Counted from the first letter of the stretch, positions 34,607-44,197 are shown. The stretch is 64,000 nucleotides of DNA from Vreelandella zhanjiangensis DSM 21076 (GCF_000377665.1 NZ_KB898648.1:62001-126000), one strand, 5' to 3'. A program made the numbers and translations. Notes: generated by a model not told the origin, from the sequence alone.

Positions 34607-35962
34607 GTGGCCATACAACATCACCATGTCCTTTCTCGCCGTTTTATCACTTCTGTACTGGCCGCCGCCGTTATGGGCGCCAGCGCCCAGGCCATTGCCC
34701 AAAGCGCCGATCAGAGCGACGACCCGATCAAAGTCGGTATCCTGCACTCTCTGTCCGGCACCATGGCAATCAGTGAAACCGTCCTCAAGGATACGGTCGA
34801 GATGCTGATTGAGCAGCAAAATGACGCAGGGGGCTTGTTAGGCCGCCAGTTGGAGGCGGTGGTGGTTGATCCGGCCTCCAACTGGCCGCTGTTTGCCGAA
34901 CGTGCCCGTGAACTTCTGGCCCAGGAAGAGGTTGATGTCATTTTCGGTAACTGGACTTCGGTATCGCGTAAGGCCGTGCTGCCGGTGGTCGAAGAGTTAA
35001 ACGGCCTGCTGTTCTACCCGGTGCAGTATGAGGGCGAAGAGTCATCTGGAAACGTGTTCTATACCGGGGCTGCCCCTAACCAGCAGGCGATTCCGGCGGT
35101 TGAGTATCTGATCAACGAAGTAGGCATTGAGCGCTTTGCGCTGATCGGCACCGACTACGTCTATCCGCGCACTACCAACCGCATTCTTGAAGCCTTCCTC
35201 AAGGATGAGCACGGTATTGAGCAAGAAGACATCATGGTCAACTACACACCATTCGGTCACTCGGACTGGCAGAACATCGTTTCCGAGATTCGTCGTTTTG
35301 GTGAAGAGGGCAAACCGACCGCCGTGATCTCGACGATTAACGGCGATGCCAACGTGCCGTTCTACACCGAGCTTTCTAACCAGGGGATCGACGCCGCCGA
35401 TATTCCGGTTATCGCCTTCTCGGTTGGCGAGCAGGAACTTACCGGTATTGATACTGGCCCGCTGGTCGGGCATCTGGCCGCCTGGAACTACTTCATGAGC
35501 GTCGATAGTGACGACAACTACGACTTTATCGACGCCTGGATCGATTACACCGGCGACGAGGAAGCCGTCACCAATGACCCCATGGAAGCTCACTACATTG
35601 GCTTTAACATGTGGGCCGAAGCAGTGCGTAAAGCGGGCACTACCGATGTCGATTCGGTGAAAGACGCCATCATCGGTGTGACCGTACCCAACCTTTCCGG
35701 CGGCTATGCGGCGATGATGCCCAACCACCACATCACCAAGCCGGTTCTGATTGGTGAAATTCAGGACAATGGTCAGTTCGACATCGTCTGGCAAACGCCT
35801 TCAACGGTGGCGGGGGATGCCTGGTCTGACTATCTGCCCGGCTCGCGCGATCTGATTGCCGATTGGCGCAAGCCCATGGAGTGCGGCAACTTCAACGTCG
35901 TGAACGGCTCGTGCGGTGGCAGCACCGCCGCTGAAGAAGCCGAAGCGGCACTCGCCGAGTAA
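34607..35962 (+). CDS. urtA: urea ABC transporter substrate-binding protein
   Basis: 451 residues. GTG start 6 bases after AAGGAG; upstream extensions would cross the sigma-54 promoter. A signal peptide (RRFITSVLAAAVMGASAQAIAQ) precedes a type I periplasmic binding fold: IKVGILHSLSGTMAISE, GNWTSVSRKAVLPVVEE, FYTGAAPNQQAIPAVEYLI and PMEAHYIGFNMWAEAV, all typical UrtA. Delivers urea (possibly short amides) to UrtBC. Acidic overall, in line with a halophile periplasmic protein. First gene of urtABCDE. Confidence 0.95.
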   Translation: MAIQHHHVLSRRFITSVLAAAVMGASAQAIAQSADQSDDPIKVGILHSLSGTMAISETVLKDTVEMLIEQQNDAGGLLGRQLEAVVVDPASNWPLFAERARELLAQEEVDVIFGNWTSVSRKAVLPVVEELNGLLFYPVQYEGEESSGNVFYTGAAPNQQAIPAVEYLINEVGIERFALIGTDYVYPRTTNRILEAFLKDEHGIEQEDIMVNYTPFGHSDWQNIVSEIRRFGEEGKPTAVISTINGDANVPFYTELSNQGIDAADIPVIAFSVGEQELTGIDTGPLVGHLAAWNYFMSVDSDDNYDFIDAWIDYTGDEEAVTNDPMEAHYIGFNMWAEAVRKAGTTDVDSVKDAIIGVTVPNLSGGYAAMMPNHHITKPVLIGEIQDNGQFDIVWQTPSTVAGDAWSDYLPGSRDLIADWRKPMECGNFNVVNGSCGGSTAAEEAEAALAE

Positions 35963-35983
35963 TCACCTGCGCTAAAAAGCCTT

Positions 35984-36016
35984 CCTTGTCGCGCCGTTAA
36001 ATCCGGCGCGGCAAGG
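35984..36016 (+). other. intercistronic hairpin between urtA and urtB
   Basis: CCTTGTCGCGCCG pairs with CGGCGCGGCAAGG (one G-T pair) around a 7-base loop, without a U tract. Probably stabilises the urtA message over the downstream part. Confidence 0.6.
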
Positions 36017-36059
36017 AGCACGCTACCTTTCTCACTTGGATAACCAAAGGAAGAACCCT

Positions 36060-37676
36060 ATGAGGCGTTTCCTTTCCTTGGCGCTGCTCTGCTGCCTGCT
36101 GTTGGGGTTCACCCTCACTGCACAGGCACAAACGGAAGCCGCCACTTCCCCGCCTAATGATACCGCTGCGCTTGCGCTTCTTGATGCACTGGATGTTGAT
36201 TCCTACCGCGATAAAGGCGAGGCCATCACCGCCATTTTACAAAGCGACGACGAGCGCGCCCGCGATTGGTTGCAGGCCCTGCTGGATGGCCGCTTGCAAC
36301 GTGCCGACGATGGTCAATTTGTTGTCGTACTCGATAACAGTGGCCGCGAGTGGCCGGTGGCCGACGCCTTGACGAATGAACCGCTGGGTGAAATGTCACG
36401 TCGCGACCTGAACCGCGTGGGTATCAATAACGCGCTGCGTAACCAGCTGCGCAGCGCGATTGCCGTGGTGGATCTCTATTCGCCCAATCTGGAACGCCGC
36501 CGCACCTCCGCCGCTCGACTGCTGGGGGAAGTGGACAGCGAGCTGGTCGAGCCGATCAATGAACTGATACTGGAAGAAGACGATAGTCAGGTGCGTACCC
36601 GGCTAAGCCAAGCGGTGGCGATTTATCACGCCGAGCAGGGCGAAATGGCCGGCGTTGAAGCGCTTACCGGCAGCCTGCATCCCCGTGCTCGGGTGGCTCT
36701 GAGCCGCGCAGCCAATGGCGACGACCCGGTGGTCGCAGATGCCGCCCGCGCCGCGCTTGTCAGCGTGGAGCAGAACCTGAAAATCAACCGAGGGATTGAA
36801 ACGCTCTACTTTGGCTTGAGCCTGGGATCGGTACTGGTGCTGGCCGCCATTGGCCTCGCGATTACCTTTGGCGTGATGGGCGTGATCAACATGGCCCACG
36901 GCGAGCTGATGATGCTGGGGGCGTATACCACTTGGATGATGCAGCAGCTGTTGCCCGGCCAGCCGGGGCTGGCGCTGGTGCTATCCATTCCGGCCGGCTT
37001 TCTGGTCGCCGCCCTCGTGGGTGTCGCGATTGAGCGCAGCGTTATTCAGTTTCTGAAAGGCCGTCCGCTTGAGACGTTGCTCGCCACTTTCGGTATCAGC
37101 CTGATTCTGCAGCAGCTGGTGCGCACTGGGATCTCACCACTTAACCGCACGGTGATTACGCCTGAGTGGATGAGCGGCTCGCTGGTGATCAACGATGCGC
37201 TGTCGCTGACCATTAACCGCATGGTGGTACTCGCCTTTGCCTTGGTCGTGTTCGCCGGTTTGATGCTGATCATGCGCCGCACGCGCCTGGGGCTTGAAGT
37301 GCGCGCCGTGACCCAGAACCGCGCCATGGCACGCTCCATGGGTATTCGTGCGACGCGCGTGGATATCCTGACCTTTGCGCTGGGTTCGGGCGTTGCCGGG
37401 CTTGCCGGGGTCGCGCTTTCCCAGCTCACCAACGTGGGGCCGAACCTCGGCCAGAACTACATCATCGATTCGTTCATGGTGGTGGTGTTCGGCGGTGTGG
37501 GCAATCTGTGGGGAACGCTCGTAGCCGGGCTGTCGCTGGGCGTGATCAACCAGGTGCTGGAGCCCTGGGCGGGCGCGGTGCTGGCCAAGATTATCGTACT
37601 GGTGTTTATCATCCTGTTTATTCAAAAACGCCCGCGTGGACTCTTCCCGCAGAAGGGCCGGGCTGCGGAGGGCTAA
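36060..37676 (+). CDS. urtB: urea ABC transporter permease UrtB
   Basis: 538 residues. Start at the ATG after AAAGGAAG. A signal-like helix, then an extracytoplasmic N-terminal domain of about 230 residues with HEAT-like helices (RRTSAARLLGEVDSELVEPI), as is usual in proteobacterial UrtB, then a LivH-type permease with about eight helices including GVMGVINMAHGELMMLGAY and the EAA-like GIRATRVDILTFALGSGVAGLAGV. Forms the membrane channel with UrtC. Confidence 0.95.
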   Translation: MRRFLSLALLCCLLLGFTLTAQAQTEAATSPPNDTAALALLDALDVDSYRDKGEAITAILQSDDERARDWLQALLDGRLQRADDGQFVVVLDNSGREWPVADALTNEPLGEMSRRDLNRVGINNALRNQLRSAIAVVDLYSPNLERRRTSAARLLGEVDSELVEPINELILEEDDSQVRTRLSQAVAIYHAEQGEMAGVEALTGSLHPRARVALSRAANGDDPVVADAARAALVSVEQNLKINRGIETLYFGLSLGSVLVLAAIGLAITFGVMGVINMAHGELMMLGAYTTWMMQQLLPGQPGLALVLSIPAGFLVAALVGVAIERSVIQFLKGRPLETLLATFGISLILQQLVRTGISPLNRTVITPEWMSGSLVINDALSLTINRMVVLAFALVVFAGLMLIMRRTRLGLEVRAVTQNRAMARSMGIRATRVDILTFALGSGVAGLAGVALSQLTNVGPNLGQNYIIDSFMVVVFGGVGNLWGTLVAGLSLGVINQVLEPWAGAVLAKIIVLVFIILFIQKRPRGLFPQKGRAAEG

Positions 37677-37679
37677 CCC

Positions 37680-38873
37680 ATGATGACCCAAGTACTTTCA
37701 AAATCGCCACTTTCAAAACCGTCACTTTCAAGATCGTCACCTTCAAGCCAGTTTTGGCTTGCCCGCCCGTTTGGCGAGCGCGCCACGCAGATTTTCCTGG
37801 GCGTGCTGTTGGCTGCGCTGCTGCTCGTCACGGTGCTGCATACCGTGGTGCCTCAAGGCAGCCCGCTGCACGTTAACGCCTACACGGTTAACCTGTTCGG
37901 CAAGTACTTAAGCTATGCGCTGCTCGCCGTTGCGGTGGATCTGGTGTGGGGTTACCTGGGTATTTTAAGCCTGGGCCACGGCGCGTTTTTTGCCATTGGC
38001 GGTTACGCCATGGGCATGTACCTGATGCGCCAGATTGGTGACCGAGGCACCTACGGCCACCCGGAGTTGCCGGATTTCATGGTTTTCCTGAGCTGGGACA
38101 GCCTGCCCTGGTACTGGCAAGGCTTTGATATGGCCTGGTTTGCGTTTGCCATGGTGCTGCTGGCGCCGGGGCTTCTGGCGCTGGTGTTCGGCTTTCTGGC
38201 GTTTCGCTCGCGGGTGACCGGGGTGTATCTCTCAATTATTACCCAGGCGCTTACCTTTGCGCTGATGCTGGCGTTCTTTCGTAACGAAATGAGCTTTGGC
38301 GGCAACAACGGCCTGACCGATTTTCGCGAGATTTTAGGCTTTAACCTACGCAGCAACGACACACGTCTGGGGCTTTTCCTGGCCACCGGCGTCGCACTCG
38401 CGCTGAGCTATATCCTGTGCCGGGCGATTGTTTCCAGCAAGCTGGGCCGGGTGTGTGTGGCCACACGGGATGCTGAAGCGCGTACGCGCTTTATCGGCTA
38501 CCGGGTGGAGCGCTTTCAGCTGTTTGTGTTTGTGGTTTCCGCGATGATCGCGGGGCTGGCCGGTGCGCTTTACGTGCCTCAGGTGGGCATTATTAATCCC
38601 AGCGAGTTCTCCCCACTGTTTTCCATTGAAATCGTACTCTGGGTTGCACTGGGCGGGCGGGCCACCCTGTATGGCGCGGTCATCGGCGCGATTTTAGTCA
38701 ACTACGCCAAGACCATCTTTACCGGGGTAATGCCCGATGCCTGGCTGTTTGCTCTCGGCGCGATGTTTGTCCTCGTGACGATATTTCTACCCAAAGGCGT
38801 AGCGGGGCTTCTGCGTAAGCGCCGCCGTGCCGCTACATCAGACAACGCGGGTACTCAGGAGGCTATCGTATGA
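37680..38873 (+). CDS. urtC: urea ABC transporter permease UrtC
   Basis: 397 residues, LivM-type permease. About ten helices; DLVWGYLGILSLGHGAFFAIGGYAMGMYLM and SKLGRVCVATRDAEARTRFIGYRVERFQLFVFVVSAMIAGLAGALY are diagnostic. The first 20 or so residues are an LSKSP-type repeat before the basic cytoplasmic start, not part of the family. GGAGGG of the urtB tail serves as ribosome site. Overlaps urtD by 4 bases. Confidence 0.95.
   Translation: MMTQVLSKSPLSKPSLSRSSPSSQFWLARPFGERATQIFLGVLLAALLLVTVLHTVVPQGSPLHVNAYTVNLFGKYLSYALLAVAVDLVWGYLGILSLGHGAFFAIGGYAMGMYLMRQIGDRGTYGHPELPDFMVFLSWDSLPWYWQGFDMAWFAFAMVLLAPGLLALVFGFLAFRSRVTGVYLSIITQALTFALMLAFFRNEMSFGGNNGLTDFREILGFNLRSNDTRLGLFLATGVALALSYILCRAIVSSKLGRVCVATRDAEARTRFIGYRVERFQLFVFVVSAMIAGLAGALYVPQVGIINPSEFSPLFSIEIVLWVALGGRATLYGAVIGAILVNYAKTIFTGVMPDAWLFALGAMFVLVTIFLPKGVAGLLRKRRRAATSDNAGTQEAIV
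37695..37739 (+). repeat. 15-base in-frame tandem repeat at urtC N-terminus
   Basis: Three units, CTTTCAAAATCGCCA, CTTTCAAAACCGTCA and CTTTCAAGATCGTCA, followed by a partial fourth (CCTTCAAGCC), encode Leu-Ser-(Lys/Arg)-(Ser/Pro)-(Pro/Ser). The change in copy number would leave the frame intact. Confidence 0.88.
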
Positions 38874-39706
38874 GTTTGCTGCAATCACTCAAAGCCCGCG
38901 ACCGGGTGTTTGACTTTATGGCGCCAGACGCCTCGCCAGTTGATGTTCGCCATGGCCCTATTCTGTATATGGAAGACGTCACGGTAACCTTTGATGGCTT
39001 TAAAGCGATCAATAACCTCAATCTGACCATCGATGATGGCGAACTGCGCTGCATTATCGGCCCCAATGGCGCGGGTAAAACTACCATGATGGATATCATC
39101 ACCGGCAAGACGCGGCCCACCGAGGGCAGCGTTTGGTTCGGCAGCCGCCATAACCTTTTAAACATGAACGAGCCGGAGATCGCGAGCCTCGGTATCGGGC
39201 GCAAGTTTCAAAAGCCCACGGTGTTTGAAGCGCTAAGCGTGTTTGAAAACCTGGAGCTTGCCATGGCCGCTGACAAGCGGATATTGCCCACGCTAACCGC
39301 GCGCATGACCGGTGAAATTAAAGACCGCATCGACGAAGTGCTGCAAACTATCGGCCTGGTTTCACTGCGCTATCAGCCCGCCGGAATTCTCTCCCACGGC
39401 CAGAAACAGTGGCTGGAAATTGGCATGTTGCTGATGCAGCGCCCGCGCTTGCTGCTGGTGGATGAGCCGGTCGCGGGGATGACCGAGCAGGAAATGGAGC
39501 GTACCGCCGAACTGCTAACCGGTTTGGCGGGTAAGCAGTCGGTGGTCGTTGTGGAACACGACATGGGTTTTGTGCGCTCGATTGCCCGCAAGGTGACCGT
39601 GCTACACCAGGGGAGTGTGCTGGCCGAAGGCAGCATGGATCAGGTCTCAAACGACCCCAACGTAGTCGAAGTGTACCTGGGTGCTGATGACGAGGAGGCC
39701 GCCTGA
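38870..39706 (+). CDS. urtD: urea ABC transporter ATP-binding protein UrtD
   Basis: 278 residues, LivG-type ATPase. Walker A GPNGAGKTTMMD near residue 64, signature LSHGQKQWLEIGMLL (the common SGGQ is SHGQ, as in UrtD), Walker B LLLVDEPVAGM, and switch His in VVEHDMGFV. A 30-residue N-terminal lead (LKARDRVFDFMAPD) is typical of UrtD. Overlaps urtC by 4 bases and shares one base with urtE. Confidence 0.95.
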   Translation: MSLLQSLKARDRVFDFMAPDASPVDVRHGPILYMEDVTVTFDGFKAINNLNLTIDDGELRCIIGPNGAGKTTMMDIITGKTRPTEGSVWFGSRHNLLNMNEPEIASLGIGRKFQKPTVFEALSVFENLELAMAADKRILPTLTARMTGEIKDRIDEVLQTIGLVSLRYQPAGILSHGQKQWLEIGMLLMQRPRLLLVDEPVAGMTEQEMERTAELLTGLAGKQSVVVVEHDMGFVRSIARKVTVLHQGSVLAEGSMDQVSNDPNVVEVYLGADDEEAA

Positions 39707-40413
39707 TGCTCGCAATCGAAAAGCTCAACCAGTTTTACGGGGAAAGCCACACGCTATGGGATCTGGACCTGGACGTGCCCGCTGGCCAGTGCACCTGTGT
39801 GATGGGACGAAATGGGGTGGGTAAAACCACGCTGATGAAAGCCATCATGGGCGAAGTAGCGGTGAAAAGCGGCCAGTTACGCTACCAGTTGGGCAGCGAA
39901 GCGGTTGAGCTGACCCAAAAAGCCGTGGAGGCACGTTCTCGGCTGGGCATTGGCTTTGTACCGCAAGGGCGGCAGATTTTCCCGCTACTCACCGTAGAAG
40001 AGAACCTGCGTACCGGCCTTGCCGTACGCAACGACGGGCTGAAAAAAATCCCCGAGCGTATCTATGAGCTGTTCCCAGTGCTTAAGGAGATGAGGCACCG
40101 CCGCGGCGGTGACTTATCCGGCGGGCAACAGCAGCAGCTCGCCATTGGCCGGGCCCTGGTGATCGAGCCCAAACTGCTAATTCTGGATGAACCGGGGGAG
40201 GGCATTCAGCCCAATATCGTTGCCCAAATTGGCCAGGTGATTCGCCAATTGATTGCCGAAGACGGCCTAACGGTACTGCTGGTCGAGCAGAAGCTGCCCT
40301 TTGCGCGCAAATACGCCGACCGCTTTGTGATCATGGATCGCGGCCGCCCGGTCGCCAAAGGCGATATCAGCGAGCTTTCCAATGAGCTGATCAAGCAGCA
40401 CCTAACGGTTTAA
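39706..40413 (+). CDS. urtE: urea ABC transporter ATP-binding protein UrtE
   Basis: 235 residues, LivF-type ATPase pairing with UrtD. Walker A GRNGVGKTTLMK, signature LSGGQQQQLAIGRALV, Walker B LLILDEPGEGIQPNI and VEQKLPFARKYADRFVIMDRG. Last gene of urtABCDE; no clear U-tract terminator follows before the urease promoter region. Confidence 0.95.
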   Translation: MLAIEKLNQFYGESHTLWDLDLDVPAGQCTCVMGRNGVGKTTLMKAIMGEVAVKSGQLRYQLGSEAVELTQKAVEARSRLGIGFVPQGRQIFPLLTVEENLRTGLAVRNDGLKKIPERIYELFPVLKEMRHRRGGDLSGGQQQQLAIGRALVIEPKLLILDEPGEGIQPNIVAQIGQVIRQLIAEDGLTVLLVEQKLPFARKYADRFVIMDRGRPVAKGDISELSNELIKQHLTV

Positions 40414-40725
40414 GTTATCCACAGCTGGTTTCGGCCTCCGCATGTGAATGATGCGCTAAAAACCTTCCGCCCTTATATGACCAGATTTAGAAGCGGAAGG
40501 TTATGCATCAGGTGTTTATTTGATTAGTCGCTTGTGCTCTTGTGGTGCGGCAGGCTTTTTTGATGGTCTTTTTTGGTGCAATCAGTATTTGACGCTTATT
40601 GGCTATGAAGATTAAACCAGTACAGAGTTAGTAAAAATCGTTAGTAAAATCCACTTTTCACCATTTTGGCGCATTCCTTGCATTTGAAAGGCTATGACCT
40701 ATTCAAAAGGATGCGACCGTCTTCC
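40414..40725 (+). promoter_or_regulatory. urease operon control region with sigma-54 promoter
   Basis: TGGCGCATTCCTTGCA at 40667-40682 is a perfect -24/-12 element (GG and GC 10 bases apart), so transcription should begin near 40693. Upstream lie GTGGTGCGG (about 40543) and TTGGTGCAA (about 40571), each resembling a half of the NtrC dyad TGCAC-N7-GTGCA. ACCTTCCGC and GCGGAAGGT at about 40460-40500 form an inverted repeat that may end urtE transcription. No gene in this gap. Confidence 0.85.
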
Positions 40726-41610
40726 ATGACCTTTCGCGAACTCGCCCCACCGCTTGCGGGCTCCGGCCACCGCTTTGACCAGGAACGCCACTGGGCGGCC
40801 TCACTGGCGCTGCGTTTTGCCAAGCGCGAAGGCGCCACGCGGTTAATTCAGGCACGCCACCAGGGGCCACTTCGGGTCCAGCGGCCGTTTTATCCTGAAG
40901 GCCGCGAGGAGGCGTGCCATATCTACGTGCTGCACCCACCCGGCGGATTGGTCAGCGGCGACGCGCTCACCATCAAGGCATACGTCGAGCAGGGCGCACA
41001 TGCCCTGTTGACCACCCCGGCGGCGAATAAGCTTTATAAGGCCGATAGCCAAGGGGTGGCCTGGAGCCAGCGCACCGAACTTGAGGTCGCCGATGGCGCA
41101 ACGCTTGAGTGGCTACCTCAGGAAACCATTGCTTTTGATGGCTCTAAAGGCGAACAGCGTACTCATATTGACCTTCACGGCAGTGCTCGCTGTTTAGGCT
41201 GGGAAGTCATGGCCTTGGGCCGCCCGGCGAGCGAGCTGCCGTACTTGTCGGGGCGCATTGAACAGTATTTTCGTTTGACGCTGGATGGCAAGCCGCTGTG
41301 GTTAGAGCGCCAGCCGCTAGATCCACTGCACCCGCGCTTTACAGGGCGCTGGGGGCAGGGCGGCGCCACGGTGCAGGCCACGCTCTGGGCGGTAGGAATT
41401 AGCGATGCACCAGCGGTGATTGATGAGCTGCGTAATGCCCTGCCGGATAACCCGCGCTGGGCGGTAACGGTGCGCCAGGGTGTTTTATTGCTGCGCTATC
41501 TGGGTGACTCACGAAATGAAGCCTGGGCGCTGTGCGAACAGGCCTGGCACTTGCTGCGCCCGCGCTGGATTGAGCGTGAGGCCCATATTCCACGTATTTG
41601 GTTAACTTAA
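40726..41610 (+). CDS. ureD: urease accessory protein UreD
   Basis: 294 residues from this start. UreD binds apo-urease and takes part with UreF and UreG in delivering nickel and CO2 to the active site. Family features: QGPLRVQRPFYPEGREEACHIYVLHPPGGLVSGDAL, LLTTPAANKLYKAD and LEWLPQETIAFDGS. The start is uncertain: the sigma-54 transcript begins near 40693, so starts further upstream are excluded, but an ATG at 40711 is equally possible. First gene of ureDABCEFG. Confidence 0.94.
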   Translation: MTFRELAPPLAGSGHRFDQERHWAASLALRFAKREGATRLIQARHQGPLRVQRPFYPEGREEACHIYVLHPPGGLVSGDALTIKAYVEQGAHALLTTPAANKLYKADSQGVAWSQRTELEVADGATLEWLPQETIAFDGSKGEQRTHIDLHGSARCLGWEVMALGRPASELPYLSGRIEQYFRLTLDGKPLWLERQPLDPLHPRFTGRWGQGGATVQATLWAVGISDAPAVIDELRNALPDNPRWAVTVRQGVLLLRYLGDSRNEAWALCEQAWHLLRPRWIEREAHIPRIWLT

Positions 41611-41632
41611 TCGATTCTGATGGAGACGCCTT

Positions 41633-41935
41633 ATGGAATTAACCCCAAGAGATAAAGACAAGCTGCTGCTGTTTTCCGCCGCCCAGCTTGCCGAGCGGCG
41701 CAAAGCGCGAGGGTTGAAGCTTAACTATCCCGAAGCGGTCGCGCTGATCAGTTTCGAGATTATCGAAGGTGCTCGGGACGGTCGCAGTGTGGCGGATTTG
41801 ATGAGCTACGGGCGCGAGATTCTGAGCCGTGATGACGTGATGGAAGGCGTGGCTGAAATGGTCGACGAAGTCCAGGTCGAAGCCACTTTCCCGGATGGCA
41901 CGAAACTCGTGACTGTTCATACGCCCATCAACTAA
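41633..41935 (+). CDS. ureA: urease gamma subunit
   Basis: 100 residues, standard length. [39 protein letters not shown] and the end [15 protein letters not shown] are nearly invariant in the family. Structural subunit of the UreABC trimer. GGAGACGCC precedes the ATG. Confidence 0.98.
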   Translation: MELTPRDKDKLLLFSAAQLAERRKARGLKLNYPEAVALISFEIIEGARDGRSVADLMSYGREILSRDDVMEGVAEMVDEVQVEATFPDGTKLVTVHTPIN

Positions 41936-41970
41936 CTATCAGCAACCAGCTATCAGCAACCAGCTATCAG
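41936..41970 (+). repeat. 14-base tandem repeat between ureA and ureB
   Basis: Two and a half copies of CTATCAGCAACCAG directly after the ureA stop, ending just before the ureB ribosome site CAGGAGG. Non-coding spacer; copy number would change the ureA-ureB distance. Confidence 0.85.
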
Positions 41971-41986
41971 CCGTCAGGAGGCTGCC

Positions 41987-42307
41987 ATGATTCCCGGTGA
42001 GTATCAGTTAAAAGAGGGTGATATCGAGCTGTGCGTGGGGCGTGCGCGAATCACGGTAGACGTGGCGAACACCGGCGACCGGCCGATTCAGCTCGGCTCC
42101 CACTACCACTTTGCCGAGGCCAACCCCGCGCTGGTGTTTGATCGCGACAAGACCCGCGGTTTTCGCCTCGACGTGGCCGCAGGTACCGCGATCCGCTTCG
42201 AGCCCGGCCAGACTCGCGAAGTCACGCTGATTCCATTTGTGGGTAAGCGGGAAATCTATGGCTTTCGTGGCGATGTAATGGGACCGCTGGACGGAGATAA
42301 ACAATGA
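41987..42307 (+). CDS. ureB: urease beta subunit
   Basis: 106 residues. [52 protein letters not shown] and [24 protein letters not shown] are diagnostic. Strong ribosome site CAGGAGG. Overlaps ureC by 4 bases. Confidence 0.98.
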   Translation: MIPGEYQLKEGDIELCVGRARITVDVANTGDRPIQLGSHYHFAEANPALVFDRDKTRGFRLDVAAGTAIRFEPGQTREVTLIPFVGKREIYGFRGDVMGPLDGDKQ

Positions 42308-44019
42308 AACCGGGGAACAGGATCAGTCGGCAGACCTACGCCGATATGTATGGCCCCACGGTAGGCGACCGGGTGCGCCTGGGCGATACTGAGCTGTGGA
42401 TCGAAGTCGAAAAAGACGCCACCCACTATGGCGACGAGGTCAAATTCGGCGGGGGTAAGGTGATTCGTGACGGCATGGGCCAAAGCCAGCGTAACGATGA
42501 AACCGTCATGGACACCGTCATCACTAACGCGCTGATTCTCGATTGGTGGGGCATCGTCAAAGCCGATGTGGGGCTGCAGAATGGGCGTATTGCTGCGATT
42601 GGCAAAGCGGGCAACCCTGACGTACAGCCCGATGTGGATATCGTGATTGGGCCCGGTACGGAAATTATCTCGGGCGAAGGCAAGATCCTGACCGCGGGCG
42701 GCATCGACGCGCATATCCACTTTATCTGCCCCCAGCAGGTAGACGAAGCGCTGATGAGTGGCGTCACCACCATGCTGGGCGGCGGCACCGGCCCGGCCAC
42801 CGGGTCGAATGCCACCACCTGTACGCCGGGCGCGTGGCATATTGGTAAAATGCTTCAGGCGGTGGATGACCTGCCCATGAACATCGGCCTGCTGGGCAAA
42901 GGTAATGCCAGCCTGCCTGAGGCTCTGGAAGCCCAACTGGAAGCGGGCGCCATGGGCCTCAAGCTTCACGAAGACTGGGGCACGACGCCCGCCTCGATTG
43001 ATACCTGCCTGAGCGTGGCCGAGCGCTACGACGTACAGATCGCCATTCACACCGACACTCTCAATGAATCGGGCTTTGTGGAAGACACCCTGGCGGCATT
43101 TAAAGAGCGTGGCATTCACACCTACCATACTGAAGGCGCGGGCGGTGGGCACGCGCCGGATATCCTCACCGCGTGTTCCAAAGAGTACGTGCTGCCGTCA
43201 TCCACCAACCCCACGCGGCCCTATACGGTCAATACCATCGACGAGCATCTGGATATGCTCATGGTTTGTCACCACCTGGATCCCAATATCCCCGAAGATG
43301 TGGCGTTTGCCGACTCACGCATTCGCCGTGAAACCATTGCCGCCGAGGATATACTGCACGATTTGGGTGTGATCTCGATGATCGCCTCCGACTCTCAAGC
43401 AATGGGGCGGGTAGGCGAGGTGGTCTGCCGCACCTGGCAAACCGCGCATAAAATGAAAGTACAGCGTGGCTTGCTGCCTGAAGACGAAGCGCTTGGTGCC
43501 GATAATCTGCGTGCCAAACGCTATATCGCCAAGTACACCATCAACCCGGCGATTACCCACGGTATCGCTCATGAGGTGGGCTCTATTGAGGTAGGCAAGC
43601 TGGCCGATCTGGTGCTCTGGAAACCGGCGTTTTTTGGCGTTAAGCCGTCGCTGATTTTAAAAGGCGGCATGATCGCGGCAGCACCTATGGGCGACCCTAA
43701 CGCTTCGATCCCTACGCCCCAGCCGGTTCATTATCGACGCATGTTCGGCGCTTTTGGCCGCGCGGCCAGCCAGACCCGGCTCAACTTTGTCAGCCAGGCG
43801 GCGATTGATGCAGGCCTCAAGGAGCGCTTGGGGCTTCAGAGCACGCTTGCCGTGTGCAAGAACGTACGCGGGGTGCGTAAGAAGGATATGAAGCTCAACG
43901 ACGCCTGCCCGGAACTGACCGTTGACCCGCAAACTTACGAAGTGCGCTGCGATGGCGAGCTGTTAACCTGCGAGCCCGCCACAGAGCTGCCATTGGCTCA
44001 ACGCTACCACCTATTTTAA
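42304..44019 (+). CDS. ureC: urease alpha subunit (catalytic)
   Basis: 571 residues (Klebsiella UreC 567). Hydrolyses urea to ammonia and carbamate at a binuclear nickel site. Ligands are all present: His137 and His139 (GGIDAHIHF), the carbamylated Lys220 ([10 protein letters not shown]), His249 ([10 protein letters not shown]), His275 ([13 protein letters not shown] region), and Asp363 ([10 protein letters not shown]). The flap Cys322-His323 ([11 protein letters not shown]) is intact. Cytoplasmic. The urease genes continue with ureEFG after an unusual 210-base gap holding nested inverted repeats. Confidence 0.98.
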   Translation: MKPGNRISRQTYADMYGPTVGDRVRLGDTELWIEVEKDATHYGDEVKFGGGKVIRDGMGQSQRNDETVMDTVITNALILDWWGIVKADVGLQNGRIAAIGKAGNPDVQPDVDIVIGPGTEIISGEGKILTAGGIDAHIHFICPQQVDEALMSGVTTMLGGGTGPATGSNATTCTPGAWHIGKMLQAVDDLPMNIGLLGKGNASLPEALEAQLEAGAMGLKLHEDWGTTPASIDTCLSVAERYDVQIAIHTDTLNESGFVEDTLAAFKERGIHTYHTEGAGGGHAPDILTACSKEYVLPSSTNPTRPYTVNTIDEHLDMLMVCHHLDPNIPEDVAFADSRIRRETIAAEDILHDLGVISMIASDSQAMGRVGEVVCRTWQTAHKMKVQRGLLPEDEALGADNLRAKRYIAKYTINPAITHGIAHEVGSIEVGKLADLVLWKPAFFGVKPSLILKGGMIAAAPMGDPNASIPTPQPVHYRRMFGAFGRAASQTRLNFVSQAAIDAGLKERLGLQSTLAVCKNVRGVRKKDMKLNDACPELTVDPQTYEVRCDGELLTCEPATELPLAQRYHLF

Positions 44020-44049
44020 TTCTTGATGATTGACCCCCGTGACGTGGAC

Positions 44050-44197
44050 GCCGGGGGCAGCCCGTAGAGAGGGTCTTTTGCCATGGCCGGAAAATGTTCC
44101 CTACATTTCCGGCATTTCCTCCATCCATGGAGGTCAGATGGCAAAAGTAGCGTACAGGGAGGTATTTACAGCGCCCTCTCGTAGGGCTGCTCCCGGC
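44050..44197. repeat. nested inverted-repeat element between ureC and ureE (REP/MITE-like)
   Basis: An outer imperfect pair (GCCGGGGGCAGCCC at 44050 with GGGCTGCTCCCGGC ending 44197), an inner exact pair CTTTTGCCAT (44075-44084) with ATGGCAAAAG (44138-44147), and a central hairpin GCCGGAAAATG with CATTTCCGGC (44086-44113). The gap between ureC and ureE is 210 bases whereas most other joins in the operon are short. The pattern looks like a dispersed intergenic element; no transposase or terminal target duplication is evident. Short frames here have no coding support. Confidence 0.65.

Noticed and set aside
42256..43152. 298-codon minus-strand frame over ureC
   Set aside because: Antisense to an invariant urease subunit, no domain.
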